This document shows positions 34,765 to 43,029 of a DNA stretch of 64,000 nt, one piece after another (positions within the stretch are counted from its first letter, which is position 1; each line of letters opens with the position of its first letter). The notes beneath the pieces were generated by a model that was given only the letters and a program-made list of their open reading frames with translations, was not told where the DNA came from and made no database searches. Position numbers and translations under genes: made by a program. This stretch comes from Occultella kanbiaonis (lineage in GTDB: Bacteria; Actinomycetota; Actinomycetes; Actinomycetales; Beutenbergiaceae), in assembly GCF_009708215.1 (NCBI RefSeq), contig NZ_CP046175.1:3782001-3846000 (forward strand). The letters are read 5' to 3'.

Positions 34765-35496
34765 TCAGCTGAACGGCACCGGCGTGAGGCCGACACGCTC
34801 GAGCTCGGCACGGACCCGGGTCGCGATCGCGACGGCGCCCGGGGTGTCGCCGTGCACGCAGATGGTCCGCACATCGAGGCGCACCCGGCTACCGTCGACG
34901 GCCGTGAGCGTGCCGGTCCGGGTCAGGTCGGCGACCCGGGCCGCGATGGCCCGCGGGTCGTGCAGCACCGCCCCGGGTTCGGTGCGCGGCACGAGCGACC
35001 CGAGCGGCGTGTAGGCACGGTCCGCGAAGCCTTCCGCGATCGACGTCAGGCCGGCCTCGCGGGCCAGGTCCAGGTCCAGGCTGCCGGGGGCGCCGACGAC
35101 GGCGAGTCCTGCGCTGCGCGCCAGCGTCACCACGGCTCGTGCGTGCGGCGGGTGGGAGCCGGCCGCGTGGTACAGCGCGCCGTGCGGCTTCACGTAACTC
35201 ACCGTGGTGCCCGCGGCCGCGGCGATGTCGGTGAGCTCGCCGAGCTGGTCCGAGATGTGGCTGAGCAGGACCGCCTCGGCGAGGTCGACGAACGTGCGAC
35301 CGAAGTTATCCCGGTCCGGGTAGCCCACGTGGGCGCCCACCCGGACGCCCAGTGCCGCAGCCTCCTCGCACGCCGCACGCATGGTGGCCCGGTCACCGGC
35401 GTGACCGCCGCAGGCCACGTTGGCGCTGGTCACCAACGCGAGCATGGCGGTGTCGTCGCCCATCCCTTCACCAAGGTCGGCGTTCAGGTCCAGCAT
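34765..35496 (-). CDS. pxpA: 5-oxoprolinase subunit A (LamB/YcsF family)
   Basis: A 243-residue PxpA. LDLNADLGEGMGDD, NVACGGHAGD, GAHVGYPDRDNFGR and YVKPHGALYH are the conserved family motifs that line the active site. First gene of the pxpABC operon, which detoxifies 5-oxoproline formed spontaneously from glutamine and glutamate. Confidence 0.95.
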   Translation of the reverse strand: MLDLNADLGEGMGDDTAMLALVTSANVACGGHAGDRATMRAACEEAAALGVRVGAHVGYPDRDNFGRTFVDLAEAVLLSHISDQLGELTDIAAAAGTTVSYVKPHGALYHAAGSHPPHARAVVTLARSAGLAVVGAPGSLDLDLAREAGLTSIAEGFADRAYTPLGSLVPRTEPGAVLHDPRAIAARVADLTRTGTLTAVDGSRVRLDVRTICVHGDTPGAVAIATRVRAELERVGLTPVPFS

Positions 35497-35584
35497 GCCC
35501 CGATGATCCCATGCACCCGGGTGGCCGCGCCAAGCCCGCCCGGGCCGATCAGATCTCAGGTGACAACGCTGCTCCCCCAGTTCG

Positions 35585-35884
35585 TCAGCCGGCCAGGATG
35601 CGCGCCTTCTGTGCCTCGAACTCGGCGTCGGAGAGGATGCCCTGCTCCTTCAGCGCGCCCAGGTCCTTCAGTTGCGCGAGTTTCTCGTCCATGCTGATGC
35701 CCGGTGCGGCAGGGGCCGGCGCAGGGGGCGGGGGCGCGGCGTAGACGGGCTGCGGCGGCGGGGCCTGAGCCGCCTGTTGTTCCTGCCATCTTCCGGCCTG
35801 GCGATGGGCGACGCGGCCCGAGACGGCGGTGGCGGTGCCGGCGATCGCGGCGGTGCGGGCCATGGTGCGAAGCAGTCGTGGCAT
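35585..35884 (-). CDS. SHOCT domain protein
   Basis: A 99-residue protein with three parts. The N-terminal helix is short and basic (MPRLLRTMARTAAIAGTATAVSG). A Gln/Pro/Ala-rich linker with a run of prolines follows. The C-terminal ~32-residue SHOCT helix pair has the family consensus: EKLAQLKDLGALKEQGILSDAEFEAQKARIL. SHOCT domains occur at the ends of many small membrane or secreted proteins and probably mediate oligomerisation. It follows the DUF6325 gene by 52 bp, a pairing frequently seen in actinobacteria, and shares its LAL-box promoter. Confidence 0.88.
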   Translation of the reverse strand: MPRLLRTMARTAAIAGTATAVSGRVAHRQAGRWQEQQAAQAPPPQPVYAAPPPPAPAPAAPGISMDEKLAQLKDLGALKEQGILSDAEFEAQKARILAG

Positions 35885-35936
35885 GGTGGGTGTCCCTTCC
35901 AAATGGGTTCGGGTGGATGGTCGGATCGGGCTCAGG

Positions 35937-36380
35937 TCAGGCGTCCGCTTCGGTCTCGTCGAGGGACTCCAGGAACTCCTCCAGCGGGATCCGGCCGTTG
36001 GAGACCAGCTGCCCACCGGAGGCTCGGACCGCTGACGCGAACGGAACCGCCCACAGGTTCTCGTAGATCAGGACCGCGGCGGAGCTGCCGGGTTCGATGA
36101 CCCCGCCCACGTCGTCGAGATCGTCCTTCCCGATCAGCCCGGTCGAGGCGCCTTCGAAGACGCCCAGGTCGAGCTCGCCGTCGCCGTCCAGATCGGACAC
36201 GGTCAGCATCACGACCTCGCCGTCGACCTCCTTGCGGACGAAGAGCAGGTCGATGATCCTGATCAGGCCGGCGTCCACGAGATCGAGCAGCCGCGGAAAG
36301 ACATCACCGCGGAACTGGTTGCCCGGGAACTCCAGAACGAGGTAGTCGATGGGGCCGATCTCATCGAGAGTTTCGGTCAT
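35937..36380 (-). CDS. DUF6325 family protein
   Basis: A 147-residue acidic protein. IGPIDYLVLEFPGNQFRGDVFPRLLDLVDAGLIRIIDLLFVRKE matches the DUF6325 pattern, which resembles the soluble half of DUF1269 proteins. VLIYENLWAVPFASAVRASGGQLVSNGRIP is the second conserved block. No membrane segment. The gene sits ahead of a SHOCT gene and behind a LAL-box promoter. Biological role unknown; the recurring link with SHOCT and stress genes suggests a complex. Confidence 0.9.
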   Translation of the reverse strand: MTETLDEIGPIDYLVLEFPGNQFRGDVFPRLLDLVDAGLIRIIDLLFVRKEVDGEVVMLTVSDLDGDGELDLGVFEGASTGLIGKDDLDDVGGVIEPGSSAAVLIYENLWAVPFASAVRASGGQLVSNGRIPLEEFLESLDETEADA

Positions 36381-36477
36381 TGTGCATCCTCCATGTCCGT
36401 TCGGTGAGGGTACCTAGCCGCGCTGGCCGATCGTGGCTGCAGCACGGCAAGGTACCGGGGCCCTCCGCCCAAGGGTC

Positions 36478-36524
36478 AGAATGCTCGCCACGGGTCGCCA
36501 GGCACATCACCCGAGCAGGATGAA
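36478..36524 (-). promoter_or_regulatory. LAL-box promoter of DUF6325/SHOCT
   Basis: The inverted pair spans 36505-36524 (CATCACCC … GGATGAA). On the minus strand GGGTGA (36512-36507) is followed by 23 nt and CATTCT (36483-36478). Spacing is one base longer than in most sites. Confidence 0.5.
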
Positions 36525-36546
36525 AACGGGACCGCGGTGTTGCGAC

Positions 36547-37314
36547 TCAGCCCTCGACAAGGGCGGAGAGGCCGTCCAGGACCCGCTCGAGCCCGAATCC
36601 GAAGGCGGCATCCGGGTCGTACGCGGCGCCCTGGGCCGCCCCCGCCGCCTCGCCGATCCGGACCGCTCGCGGGTAGCGGGCCGGGTCGATCACGCTCGCG
36701 AGCAGAGGGCCGTTCGCGGCCCACCATTGCGCGTCCGTGGCGCCGGAGTCACGGCGCGTCGCGACGACCGCGCGTTCGGCGAGTGACTGCTGCTGCGTGA
36801 AGCCGAGCACGAACGTCAGGGCGGCGTCGACGTCGACGTCGGACAGGCCGGTGCCATCGAACGCAGCAAGCTCGTGCTCGTACTTGGCCAGCTGGCCGGG
36901 CCCGAGCGGCGGTCGGGACAGCGCCACGACCTCCACCAGCCATGGGTGTGCCCGGAGCAGGTCCCGGTTCGCCTCGGCCACGGCTCTGACCCTGCCGCGC
37001 CATCGCCGTCGGCCCCACGCCGGGCGCGGCATCGCCAAGTAGAGTTGATCGACCATGAGATCGGCCAGCTCCGCCATCCCGGGCACGTGGGTGTACAGGG
37101 ACATCGGTGCCATGCCGACGGCGGCAGCCACCGACCGCACGCTCAGGGCGGTCGGCCCGTCGGCGTCCGCGAGCGCGATCGCGGCCACGATCACCTCGTC
37201 GAGCGTTCGGGCGGGCGTCGGTCCGCGACGGCGCGGGACCGGCGGTCCCTGACCTCGCCAGAGCAGGGCGAGGGTCCGGTCCCGCTCGCCCACCTCGGAG
37301 TCGTCGTCTCCCAT
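36547..37314 (-). CDS. TetR/AcrR family repressor
   Basis: A 255-residue TetR-type regulator. After a ~35-residue charged N-terminal extension, the helix-turn-helix is LDEVIVAAIALADADGPTALSVRSVAAAVGMAPMSLYTHVPGMAELADLM. The rest is a helical ligand and dimerisation domain of the TetR_C class (LTFVLGFTQQQSLAE). It is divergent from a VOC gene, with a 31-bp palindrome overlapping the -10 of that gene, so it most likely represses both. Ligand unknown. Confidence 0.92.
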   Translation of the reverse strand: MGDDDSEVGERDRTLALLWRGQGPPVPRRRGPTPARTLDEVIVAAIALADADGPTALSVRSVAAAVGMAPMSLYTHVPGMAELADLMVDQLYLAMPRPAWGRRRWRGRVRAVAEANRDLLRAHPWLVEVVALSRPPLGPGQLAKYEHELAAFDGTGLSDVDVDAALTFVLGFTQQQSLAERAVVATRRDSGATDAQWWAANGPLLASVIDPARYPRAVRIGEAAGAAQGAAYDPDAAFGFGLERVLDGLSALVEG

Positions 37315-37325
37315 GGGAATGATTC

Positions 37326-37378
37326 TTGCATCCCGAACATTGTGCAGCGTACGGTGTACTTACCTTGTACGCCGTGCG
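37326..37378 (+). promoter_or_regulatory. Promoter of the VOC gene with embedded TetR operator
   Basis: TTGCAT (37326-37331) and TACGGT (37350-37355) are spaced by 18 nt. The -10 lies inside a palindrome, CGTACGGTGTAC (37348-37359) and GTACGCCGTGCG (37367-37378), with two mismatches and a 7-nt spacer. Its size and symmetry fit a TetR-family operator, so the TetR dimer would occlude the -10. Confidence 0.7.
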
Positions 37379-37403
37379 TTGTTATTTCCTCGAAGGAGAC
37401 CCC

Positions 37404-37796
37404 ATGCACATCACCGAGTCATCACTGTCGCTCAACGTCCCGGACGTCGAGGCTTCGGCCGCCTGGGTCCGCGATCACCTGGGCTTCACGCAGGCCATGG
37501 CGGCGGACGGGTTCGTCTCCCTCACACATCCCGAGGCGGGCATGGCCCTCATCTACCTGCGCGTGGGTCTGCCGACGTTCAAGCCGGCCTCGGCTGCCGG
37601 GGCAGTCGATGGCGTCCTCGTCGTCTTCACGGTGGACGCGATCGACGCCGAGTACGAGCGGCTGCGCAGCGAGGGCGTCGAGATCGTCACCGAGATCGAA
37701 ACCGAGCCATGGGGCGAGCGCTACTTCCAGATGAGGGACCCGAATGGGGTCGTCTACCAGCTCGTCCAGTGGGTCGCAGCGCCGGACCAGGCGTGA
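37404..37796 (+). CDS. VOC-fold protein, TetR-controlled
   Basis: A 130-residue glyoxalase/bleomycin-resistance-like protein. MHITESSLSLNVPDVEASAAWVRDHLGFTQ is the first beta-alpha-beta module, and MRDPNGVVYQLVQWV the closing strand with Glu/Gln at the metal position. AAGGAG precedes the ATG by 5 nt. Divergent from a TetR repressor across a palindromic operator, which suggests induction by the compound it binds, for example an electrophile or antibiotic. The substrate is not evident. Confidence 0.9.
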   Translation: MHITESSLSLNVPDVEASAAWVRDHLGFTQAMAADGFVSLTHPEAGMALIYLRVGLPTFKPASAAGAVDGVLVVFTVDAIDAEYERLRSEGVEIVTEIETEPWGERYFQMRDPNGVVYQLVQWVAAPDQA

Positions 37797-38087
37797 GTTC
37801 GGCGCACACGGTCCCAGGGATCTCGCCCGCCAGAAAGGCCCTTGGGACGGGCCTGCCCGGCCATGCCCGGCCTGCCCACCCACGTCCGTCCGGATAGCGC
37901 CCAGCTCGCTCGGCCGTCGGCATCGAGCTGATGGCACCGTTCCTCGGCCTGGCGATCCAACGGCTGTCAGGGGTGGTGCGGGATCGGGTGAATGTTGCGG
38001 TCCTTGGGCAGGAGGTGACCGCCGCGACGAACCCGAGATCGCGTCGCGGGTGGCCCCGTCGGCCCACGAGGGCAGGCTCGCCGGGAG
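37797..38087. other. Gene-free stretch
   Basis: No supportable gene is seen in this ~290-bp stretch on either strand. A GC-rich run with two copies of TGCCCGGCC occurs at about 37.85-37.88 kb. Short open frames have arginine/proline-rich shadow composition. The LAL box is not found here. Confidence 0.5.
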
Positions 38088-40448
38088 CTACTGCTTCATC
38101 ATGGCGACGGCGACCTTGTGCTCGTCGTCGATGAGGTGCGAGTGATCATCCTCACCCAGGTCGATCTGCACCCAGTCCAGATCGCCGGTGAACTCGTTGC
38201 CCGTGGCGGTGTAGTCGGACGAGACCGGCGAAGCCAGATCGAGGCCCACATCGACCGTCTCGTCGAACGTGAACTGGAACGGGATCGTCCTCTCCACGCG
38301 GCCCTCGCCGATCTGGTGGGCATCGGCGAACAGGCTGACCGTGCCGCCCTTGGCGAGACCGCCTCCGTCGTACGCGAAGTGCGCCCGGATCTCAGTGGTC
38401 CCTGCGGGCACGGGTGCCTCGGAGCGGATGATGTCGGTGTGGATGCCCAGGAGGTTGTAGGCGAACGCGAGTCTGCCGTTGACGCCGTAGAACGACCAGC
38501 CACCGTACGCGCCGCCCTGGGCGATGACCACACCGTTGGTGCCCTCTGCCGGTACGACGACCTTGGCCGTGACGGTGAACGACTTGTTCTTGATGTTGAT
38601 CGCCGAGTTCTCTCCGAGCCGTCGCATGCCACGGTAGAGCTTCTGGCTCTGCGCGGTGATCAGTGCTGGGCGTCCGGCGAGATCGGAGTTGAAGCGCTCA
38701 GCTGTGCGGATATCGATCGGCAGCACGTTGAATCGGGCCGCCTGGATGAGGAACAGCTGCTGCAGGTGCGCCAACCTCTCGGGTTCCGAAGCAGCGAGAT
38801 CGTTGGACTGGGTCCAATCCTCCTCGACGTTGTAGAGCTCCCAGACATCTTCGTCGAGGCCGTGGCTGGAGCCGAGCCACGGGTCCTTGTGCTTGGCGAC
38901 CGCCGTCCAGCCCTTGTGGAACATCGCCCGGTTGCCGACCATCTCGAAGTACTGCGTGGTGTGGCGCTCGTCGGCATCGGCGTCGGCGAAGGTGTAGTTC
39001 ATCGGCGTGCCCTCGTAGGGTCGCTGCGTCACGCCGTTGACAGTGCTGGGTTCGGGGATGCCGGCCGCCTCCAGCACGGTCGGTGCGACGTCGATCACGT
39101 GACTGAACTGGTTGCGGATCCCGCCCTTCTGAACACCACCGTTCGGCCAGCTCAGGATCGTGCCGTTTCGGGTGCCGCCCCAGTGGCTCGCGACCTGCTT
39201 GGTCCACTGGTACGGCGTATCCATCGCGTGGGCCCAGCCCACCGCGTAGTGGTTGTACGAACTCGGGGTACCGAGGTCGGCGATGTGCGCGGCGACGTAT
39301 TCCTCGGTCTCGATCTCGTTCATGTGGTTGATCGTGAAGCCCTCGTTGGTGGTGCCATGCATCGAGCCCTCGGCCGAGGCGCCGTTGTCACCGATGATCA
39401 CGTAGATGAGCGTGTCGTCGAGGATGCCGAGCTCGTCGTAGGCGTCGAGGAGTTTGCCCACGTAGTGGTCGGTGTAGGCGAGGAATCCCGCGTACACCTC
39501 CATCTGGCGCGCGAGGGCCGGCTTGATGACGTCGCTCATCTCATCCCACGAGGGGATACCGGGGCTGCGTTCGGTGAGGACCGCATCTGCCGGGATGACA
39601 CCGAGTTCGATCTGGCGGGCGAACGTCTCCTTGCGGACCTCGTCCCAGCCCTGATCGAACTCGCCCTTGTACTGGTCGGCCCACTCAGTCGGAACGTGGT
39701 GCGGTGCGTGCGTGGCGCCGGGCGCGAAGTAGGTGAAGAAGGGCTTGTCCGGGGCGAGCGACTTCTGCTGGCGCGTCCAGTCGATGGCCTTGTCGGTCAT
39801 GTCGGCCATGAAGTGGTATCCCTGGTCCGGCGTGCCCCACGCTTCGACGGGCGAGGTGTTCTCGTATATCGCGGGGTACCACTGGTTGGTCTCTCCGCCG
39901 AGGAATCCGTAGAAGTACTCGAAGCCACCACCCGGGTTGGGCCAGTGGTCGAACGGGCCGACTGCACTGGCCTCCCAGACGGGCACCTCGTGGCACTTGC
40001 CGAATTGCGCTGTGTTGTAGCCGTTGAGCTTGAGGGTCTCGGCCAGCGGCGCACAGTTGTTGGGGCGCACGCTGCTGTAGCCGGGTGCGCTGGTGGCGAT
40101 CTCGGTGATCCCTCCCATGCCGACCGTGTGGTGGTTCCGGCCGGAGAGCAGCGCGGCACGCGTGGGCGAGCACAGCGCTGTCGTGTGGAACCGGGTGTAT
40201 TTGAGCCCTTGGTCGGCGACACGTTCGAAGTTGGGCGTCCGGACCGGGCCGCCGAACGCGCTCGACGCCCCGAATCCGGTGTCGTCGATGAGCACGACGA
40301 GCACGTTCGGCGCACCCGCCGGCGGTCGGAGCGGCGTGATCGGCGGGAAGGACGTGTCCGGGTCGGTCGCGTCGTAGGTGACCGTGCCCGTGTAGGCGAG
40401 ATCGGGGATCGGCAATGCCGTGCGCTGCACCTGTTGAGAGTCCACCAT
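38088..40448 (-). CDS. Arylsulfatase, Cys-type, large form (1)
   Basis: A 786-residue sulfatase. PNVLVVLIDDTGFGASSAFGG gives the metal-binding aspartates, and ALCSPTRAALLSGRNHHTVG is the sulfatase signature with Cys93 to be converted to formylglycine. ATHAPHH and YVIIGDNGASAEGS supply further metal ligands. The last ~180 residues form a beta-rich LamG-like domain (SFTVTAKVVVPAEGTNGVVIAQGG). No signal peptide is seen, so it appears cytosolic. Second gene after DUF1269 copy B, under a LAL-box promoter. ATG codons at 40451 and 40448 are adjacent; the second has better spacing to GGAG. Physiological sulfate ester unknown. Confidence 0.92.
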   Translation of the reverse strand: MVDSQQVQRTALPIPDLAYTGTVTYDATDPDTSFPPITPLRPPAGAPNVLVVLIDDTGFGASSAFGGPVRTPNFERVADQGLKYTRFHTTALCSPTRAALLSGRNHHTVGMGGITEIATSAPGYSSVRPNNCAPLAETLKLNGYNTAQFGKCHEVPVWEASAVGPFDHWPNPGGGFEYFYGFLGGETNQWYPAIYENTSPVEAWGTPDQGYHFMADMTDKAIDWTRQQKSLAPDKPFFTYFAPGATHAPHHVPTEWADQYKGEFDQGWDEVRKETFARQIELGVIPADAVLTERSPGIPSWDEMSDVIKPALARQMEVYAGFLAYTDHYVGKLLDAYDELGILDDTLIYVIIGDNGASAEGSMHGTTNEGFTINHMNEIETEEYVAAHIADLGTPSSYNHYAVGWAHAMDTPYQWTKQVASHWGGTRNGTILSWPNGGVQKGGIRNQFSHVIDVAPTVLEAAGIPEPSTVNGVTQRPYEGTPMNYTFADADADERHTTQYFEMVGNRAMFHKGWTAVAKHKDPWLGSSHGLDEDVWELYNVEEDWTQSNDLAASEPERLAHLQQLFLIQAARFNVLPIDIRTAERFNSDLAGRPALITAQSQKLYRGMRRLGENSAINIKNKSFTVTAKVVVPAEGTNGVVIAQGGAYGGWSFYGVNGRLAFAYNLLGIHTDIIRSEAPVPAGTTEIRAHFAYDGGGLAKGGTVSLFADAHQIGEGRVERTIPFQFTFDETVDVGLDLASPVSSDYTATGNEFTGDLDWVQIDLGEDDHSHLIDDEHKVAVAMMKQ

Positions 40449-40535
40449 CATGTGCTCCTGGTCCGCCCCGACCCATTTCCGAGCCGCGGCACCGACGGAT
40501 CCGGATCCGGATCCGGTCATCGTCGAGGCTGGGCC

Positions 40536-41033
40536 TCAGGCGTCCTCGCCGAATGCCTCGCGCAGTTGCGCCTCCTGCTCGTTCGAGAGGTTCGTCTGCA
40601 CGAGCGTCCCGTGCAGGCCCTGGGCCTGCAGGCTCTCGTGGACCTTGTCCACGACGGCGTTCGCGGACATCAGGAACAGCGCGGACGTGCCCGGGCCCAC
40701 CTGCTCCCGCACGGAGTTGATGAAGTCGTCATCGATGCCGACGTCCGTCAGCCACCCGGACAGCGCACCGATCCCGGCACCCACGGCCGCACCCAGGAAC
40801 GGCACGAAGAAGATCAGTCCGAACAGCATGCCCCAGAACGCCCCGCCCATCGCGCCGATGCCGGTGGTGCTGGTGCCTTGCCTCGTCTTCGGCCTCTTCT
40901 TGCCTGCCTCCCAGGAGACAGTCGCCGTGTCAGCGATCGTGATCAGGCCCTGCTTGGACAATGCCTCGAGCGCGACAGCAGTGCGCTGGGCACCGTCGGC
41001 CGTGTCGAACTTCCACACACTCAGGGTCGCCAT
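40536..41033 (-). CDS. DUF1269 family membrane protein, copy B
   Basis: A 165-residue DUF1269 protein, same length as copy A at 21629-22126. It is almost superimposable in segments such as MATLSVWKF, KQGLITI, FFVPFLGAA and GTSALFLMS. The glycine-rich hydrophobic hairpin occupies the middle, with a conserved NLSNEQEAQLREAF tail. It leads an operon with arylsulfatase 1 and is divergent from MRYD protein B, repeating the layout around copy A. LAL-box promoter upstream. Confidence 0.9.
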   Translation of the reverse strand: MATLSVWKFDTADGAQRTAVALEALSKQGLITIADTATVSWEAGKKRPKTRQGTSTTGIGAMGGAFWGMLFGLIFFVPFLGAAVGAGIGALSGWLTDVGIDDDFINSVREQVGPGTSALFLMSANAVVDKVHESLQAQGLHGTLVQTNLSNEQEAQLREAFGEDA

Positions 41034-41094
41034 GGCGCCTCTCCTCGACTGCCGGTCCGCCGTCGGCACCGATCCGAGGCGGTACATCGAGCCC

Positions 41095-41140
41095 ATCCTC
41101 GGTGGCACCTCGGGGACCGGCATCACCCACCGGGGATGAG
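41095..41140 (-). promoter_or_regulatory. LAL-box promoter of DUF1269-B/arylsulfatase 1
   Basis: Inverted pair at 41121-41140, CATCACCC-ACCG-GGGATGAG. The plus-strand half GGGGATGAG is nearly a perfect E. coli MalT box. On the minus strand GGGTGA (41128-41123) is followed by exactly 22 nt and GAGGAT (41100-41095). Confidence 0.65.
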
Positions 41141-41257
41141 TGGCCACCTCGCGTGCGGATGACGCAGCCGTTCCATTCGTCCGATTCGTATGAGGCGATC
41201 GTGTTTCGGACGGCGGATGCTGGCACCGGCAGCATCTTTCAGCGCCGAGGAGGAGGC

Positions 41258-41461
41258 ATGCGCTACGACATCCGGGTGCGCGGGAGCGTCCAGGCCGACG
41301 TCGTGGCCGGATTGGGTGACGTGACCGCGGTCGAGTCGGGCCGGGACACGATCCTGCTGTGCCGTGTCCCCGACGTTGCCGCCCTTGCTGGGCTCCTTCG
41401 TACTCTGGCCCAGGCCGGTCTGGTGATCCGAGAACTGCGCAAGGCCGATCCCGGCTCGTGA
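41258..41461 (+). CDS. Small MRYD-family protein B
   Basis: A 67-residue protein, MRYDIRVRGSVQADVVAGLG with LLCRVPDVAALAGLLRTL and LVIRELRKADPGS. The first nine residues are identical to protein A and the CRVPDVAAL block is shared. GAGGAGG lies 1-4 nt upstream of the ATG. It is divergent from DUF1269 copy B and convergent with a CPA antiporter, mirroring protein A's place next to DUF1269 copy A and a SulP gene. Function unknown. Confidence 0.8.
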   Translation: MRYDIRVRGSVQADVVAGLGDVTAVESGRDTILLCRVPDVAALAGLLRTLAQAGLVIRELRKADPGS

Positions 41462-41498
41462 GTCCTGTCGCCACACGCCGGCGTTCGGGACGGGCGCA

Positions 41499-42794
41499 TC
41501 AGGTGTGCAGGTCCAGCCGCCGCTGCGGAGCCGGGGCCACCTCGACGAGTTCGGGCGAAGTGGCCGGCCGTCCCGAGGCCCAGCGTCCGTAGCGGACGGC
41601 GAGGGGTGCCGCACTGAACCCGTGCGCGAGGATCGACGCCAGTACGGTGACGGCTGCGATGTCGAGCAGGTGGTCCGAGAGCGCCGAGGCACCCAGCGAC
41701 TCCAGGGCGATGAGGGCGAAGATGACGGTCGCGAGCCCGCGCGGACCGAACCAGCCGACGAACGCGATGGTCGGGAGCGACCATCCGCGGCCCACCATCG
41801 CGATCGCGACCGGGAGCATCCGGACCACGGTCAACGCCCCCACCGCGATGAGCACAGTGCCGATCGTCGCCCGGAACAGGGCAGGACCGACCAGGGCGGC
41901 ACCGAACGCGAGCCAGACCAGGTAGGAGGCAAGCAGACCGGACGTCTCCGTGTACTCCAGGTCCGCCCCGGCCGCGTCCGTACCGAACACCGCGGCCAGC
42001 ACCATCCCACCGACGAAGGCGGCGACGAAGCCGTTCGCGGCCACCGCCGTCGCCCCCAGATAGCTCAGTAGAGCCAGCGCGAGGGCCGCCACCCGCTCGG
42101 ACAGTGGCGACGTCCACCCGCGGCGCCGGGACGAGCGCAGCACCACCCCTCCTCCGCCTCCGACCACCACGCCGACCAGCACGCCGATCGTCAGCGACCA
42201 CAGCGCGCGCACCTCCCAGTTCTCGTCCCCGAGCAGTCCGGCCTGGGCGGCAACCATCGCGATCAGCACCGTGACGAGCGGCGTCGCCAGGCCGTCGTTG
42301 AGTCCGCTCTCGACGTTCAGCAGGCGCCGCACCCGGGCCGGCACCCGGGCGTCACTGACGACGGCGGCACCCAGTGCGGCATCGGTGGGCGCGAGCAGCG
42401 CCGCGATCAGCGCCGCGACGGCCCAGCCCTGTGACGGGAACACCGCGACCACCAGCAGCGTCCCGGTGACGATGGTGAGCGGCAGCCCGATGAACAGGAG
42501 CCGGCCCACCGGTCGCGGATCACCGCCGACCTCCCGAAGTCGCAGGCGGGCCGCATCCGAGAAGAGCAGCAGCGCCAGAGTGATCTCGGCGACGGAGAGC
42601 AGCCACGGTGCGTGCGGGTCCACGGGGACGATCCCGGTGCCGGACTCGCCGAGCGCCACACCGATCGCGACGAACACCATCGCCGCAGTCACGCCGAGAC
42701 GCTCGAGCCGGCGCGCCAGGATCGCATAGACGAGCACCGACCCAACCAGCAGGAGCGGGATCGCGATGTCCGCGACGTCCTGGCTCCAGCCCAT
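41499..42794 (-). CDS. Cation:proton antiporter (CPA1/NhaP-like)
   Basis: A 431-residue polytopic membrane protein with about 12 hydrophobic segments. LLAPTDAALGAAVVSDARVPARVRRLLNVESGLNDGLATPLV holds the conserved TDAALG and ESGLNDG motifs of the Na+/H+ antiporter core. VGWFGPRGLATVIFAL is the second conserved block. It probably exchanges Na+ or K+ for protons and so serves pH and salt homeostasis. GGAGG just upstream fixes the ATG at 42794. A LAL-box promoter with a TACGGT -10 precedes it. Confidence 0.93.
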   Translation of the reverse strand: MGWSQDVADIAIPLLLVGSVLVYAILARRLERLGVTAAMVFVAIGVALGESGTGIVPVDPHAPWLLSVAEITLALLLFSDAARLRLREVGGDPRPVGRLLFIGLPLTIVTGTLLVVAVFPSQGWAVAALIAALLAPTDAALGAAVVSDARVPARVRRLLNVESGLNDGLATPLVTVLIAMVAAQAGLLGDENWEVRALWSLTIGVLVGVVVGGGGGVVLRSSRRRGWTSPLSERVAALALALLSYLGATAVAANGFVAAFVGGMVLAAVFGTDAAGADLEYTETSGLLASYLVWLAFGAALVGPALFRATIGTVLIAVGALTVVRMLPVAIAMVGRGWSLPTIAFVGWFGPRGLATVIFALIALESLGASALSDHLLDIAAVTVLASILAHGFSAAPLAVRYGRWASGRPATSPELVEVAPAPQRRLDLHT

Positions 42795-42838
42795 CGCTCC
42801 TCCATGCGCCAGACCCGGTGCCGGCCCTGGATCCTCGC

Positions 42839-42884
42839 ACCGTAGGCCCGCTGCCGCCACAGGTCGTCACCCAGTCCGCGTGAG
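42839..42884 (-). promoter_or_regulatory. LAL-box promoter of the CPA antiporter gene
   Basis: Inverted pair at 42865-42884 (CGTCACCC … CGTGAG). On the minus strand GGGTGA (42872-42867) is followed by exactly 22 nt and TACGGT (42844-42839), one of the best -10 hexamers in the set. The leader would be about 38 nt. Confidence 0.7.
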
Positions 42885-42904
42885 GCCGGCGCACCCGGAG
42901 CCGG

Positions 42905-42951
42905 ATCACGCACCTTGGGTGACGCCCGGGTGCCACCGTGGGGCGTTGGAT
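42905..42951 (+). promoter_or_regulatory. Weak LAL-like box upstream of the CYTH gene
   Basis: ATCACGCACCTTGGGTGAC contains an inverted TCAC/GGGTGA pair. GGGTGA (42917-42922) is followed by 23 nt and TTGGAT (42946-42951). The hexamer lacks the A at position two, so I hold this more weakly than the others. Confidence 0.3.
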
Positions 42952-43029
42952 GGCCCTGTCACGTCACCCGCGCCTTGACGTGATGGGGCCAGGCCCGTCC
43001 GTCGGCGCGCCGAAGGTCAGGGCAGCAAC

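Noticed and set aside
37797-38087. Possible gene remnant in the gap before arylsulfatase 1
   Set aside because: Short frames on both strands have no recognisable similarity and arginine/proline-rich composition.
38118-41162. Plus-strand open frame of about 1,000 codons antisense to arylsulfatase 1 and DUF1269-B
   Set aside because: Composition is shadow-like (Val/Leu/Arg/Gly-rich) and the opposite strand encodes clear sulfatase and DUF1269 motifs.
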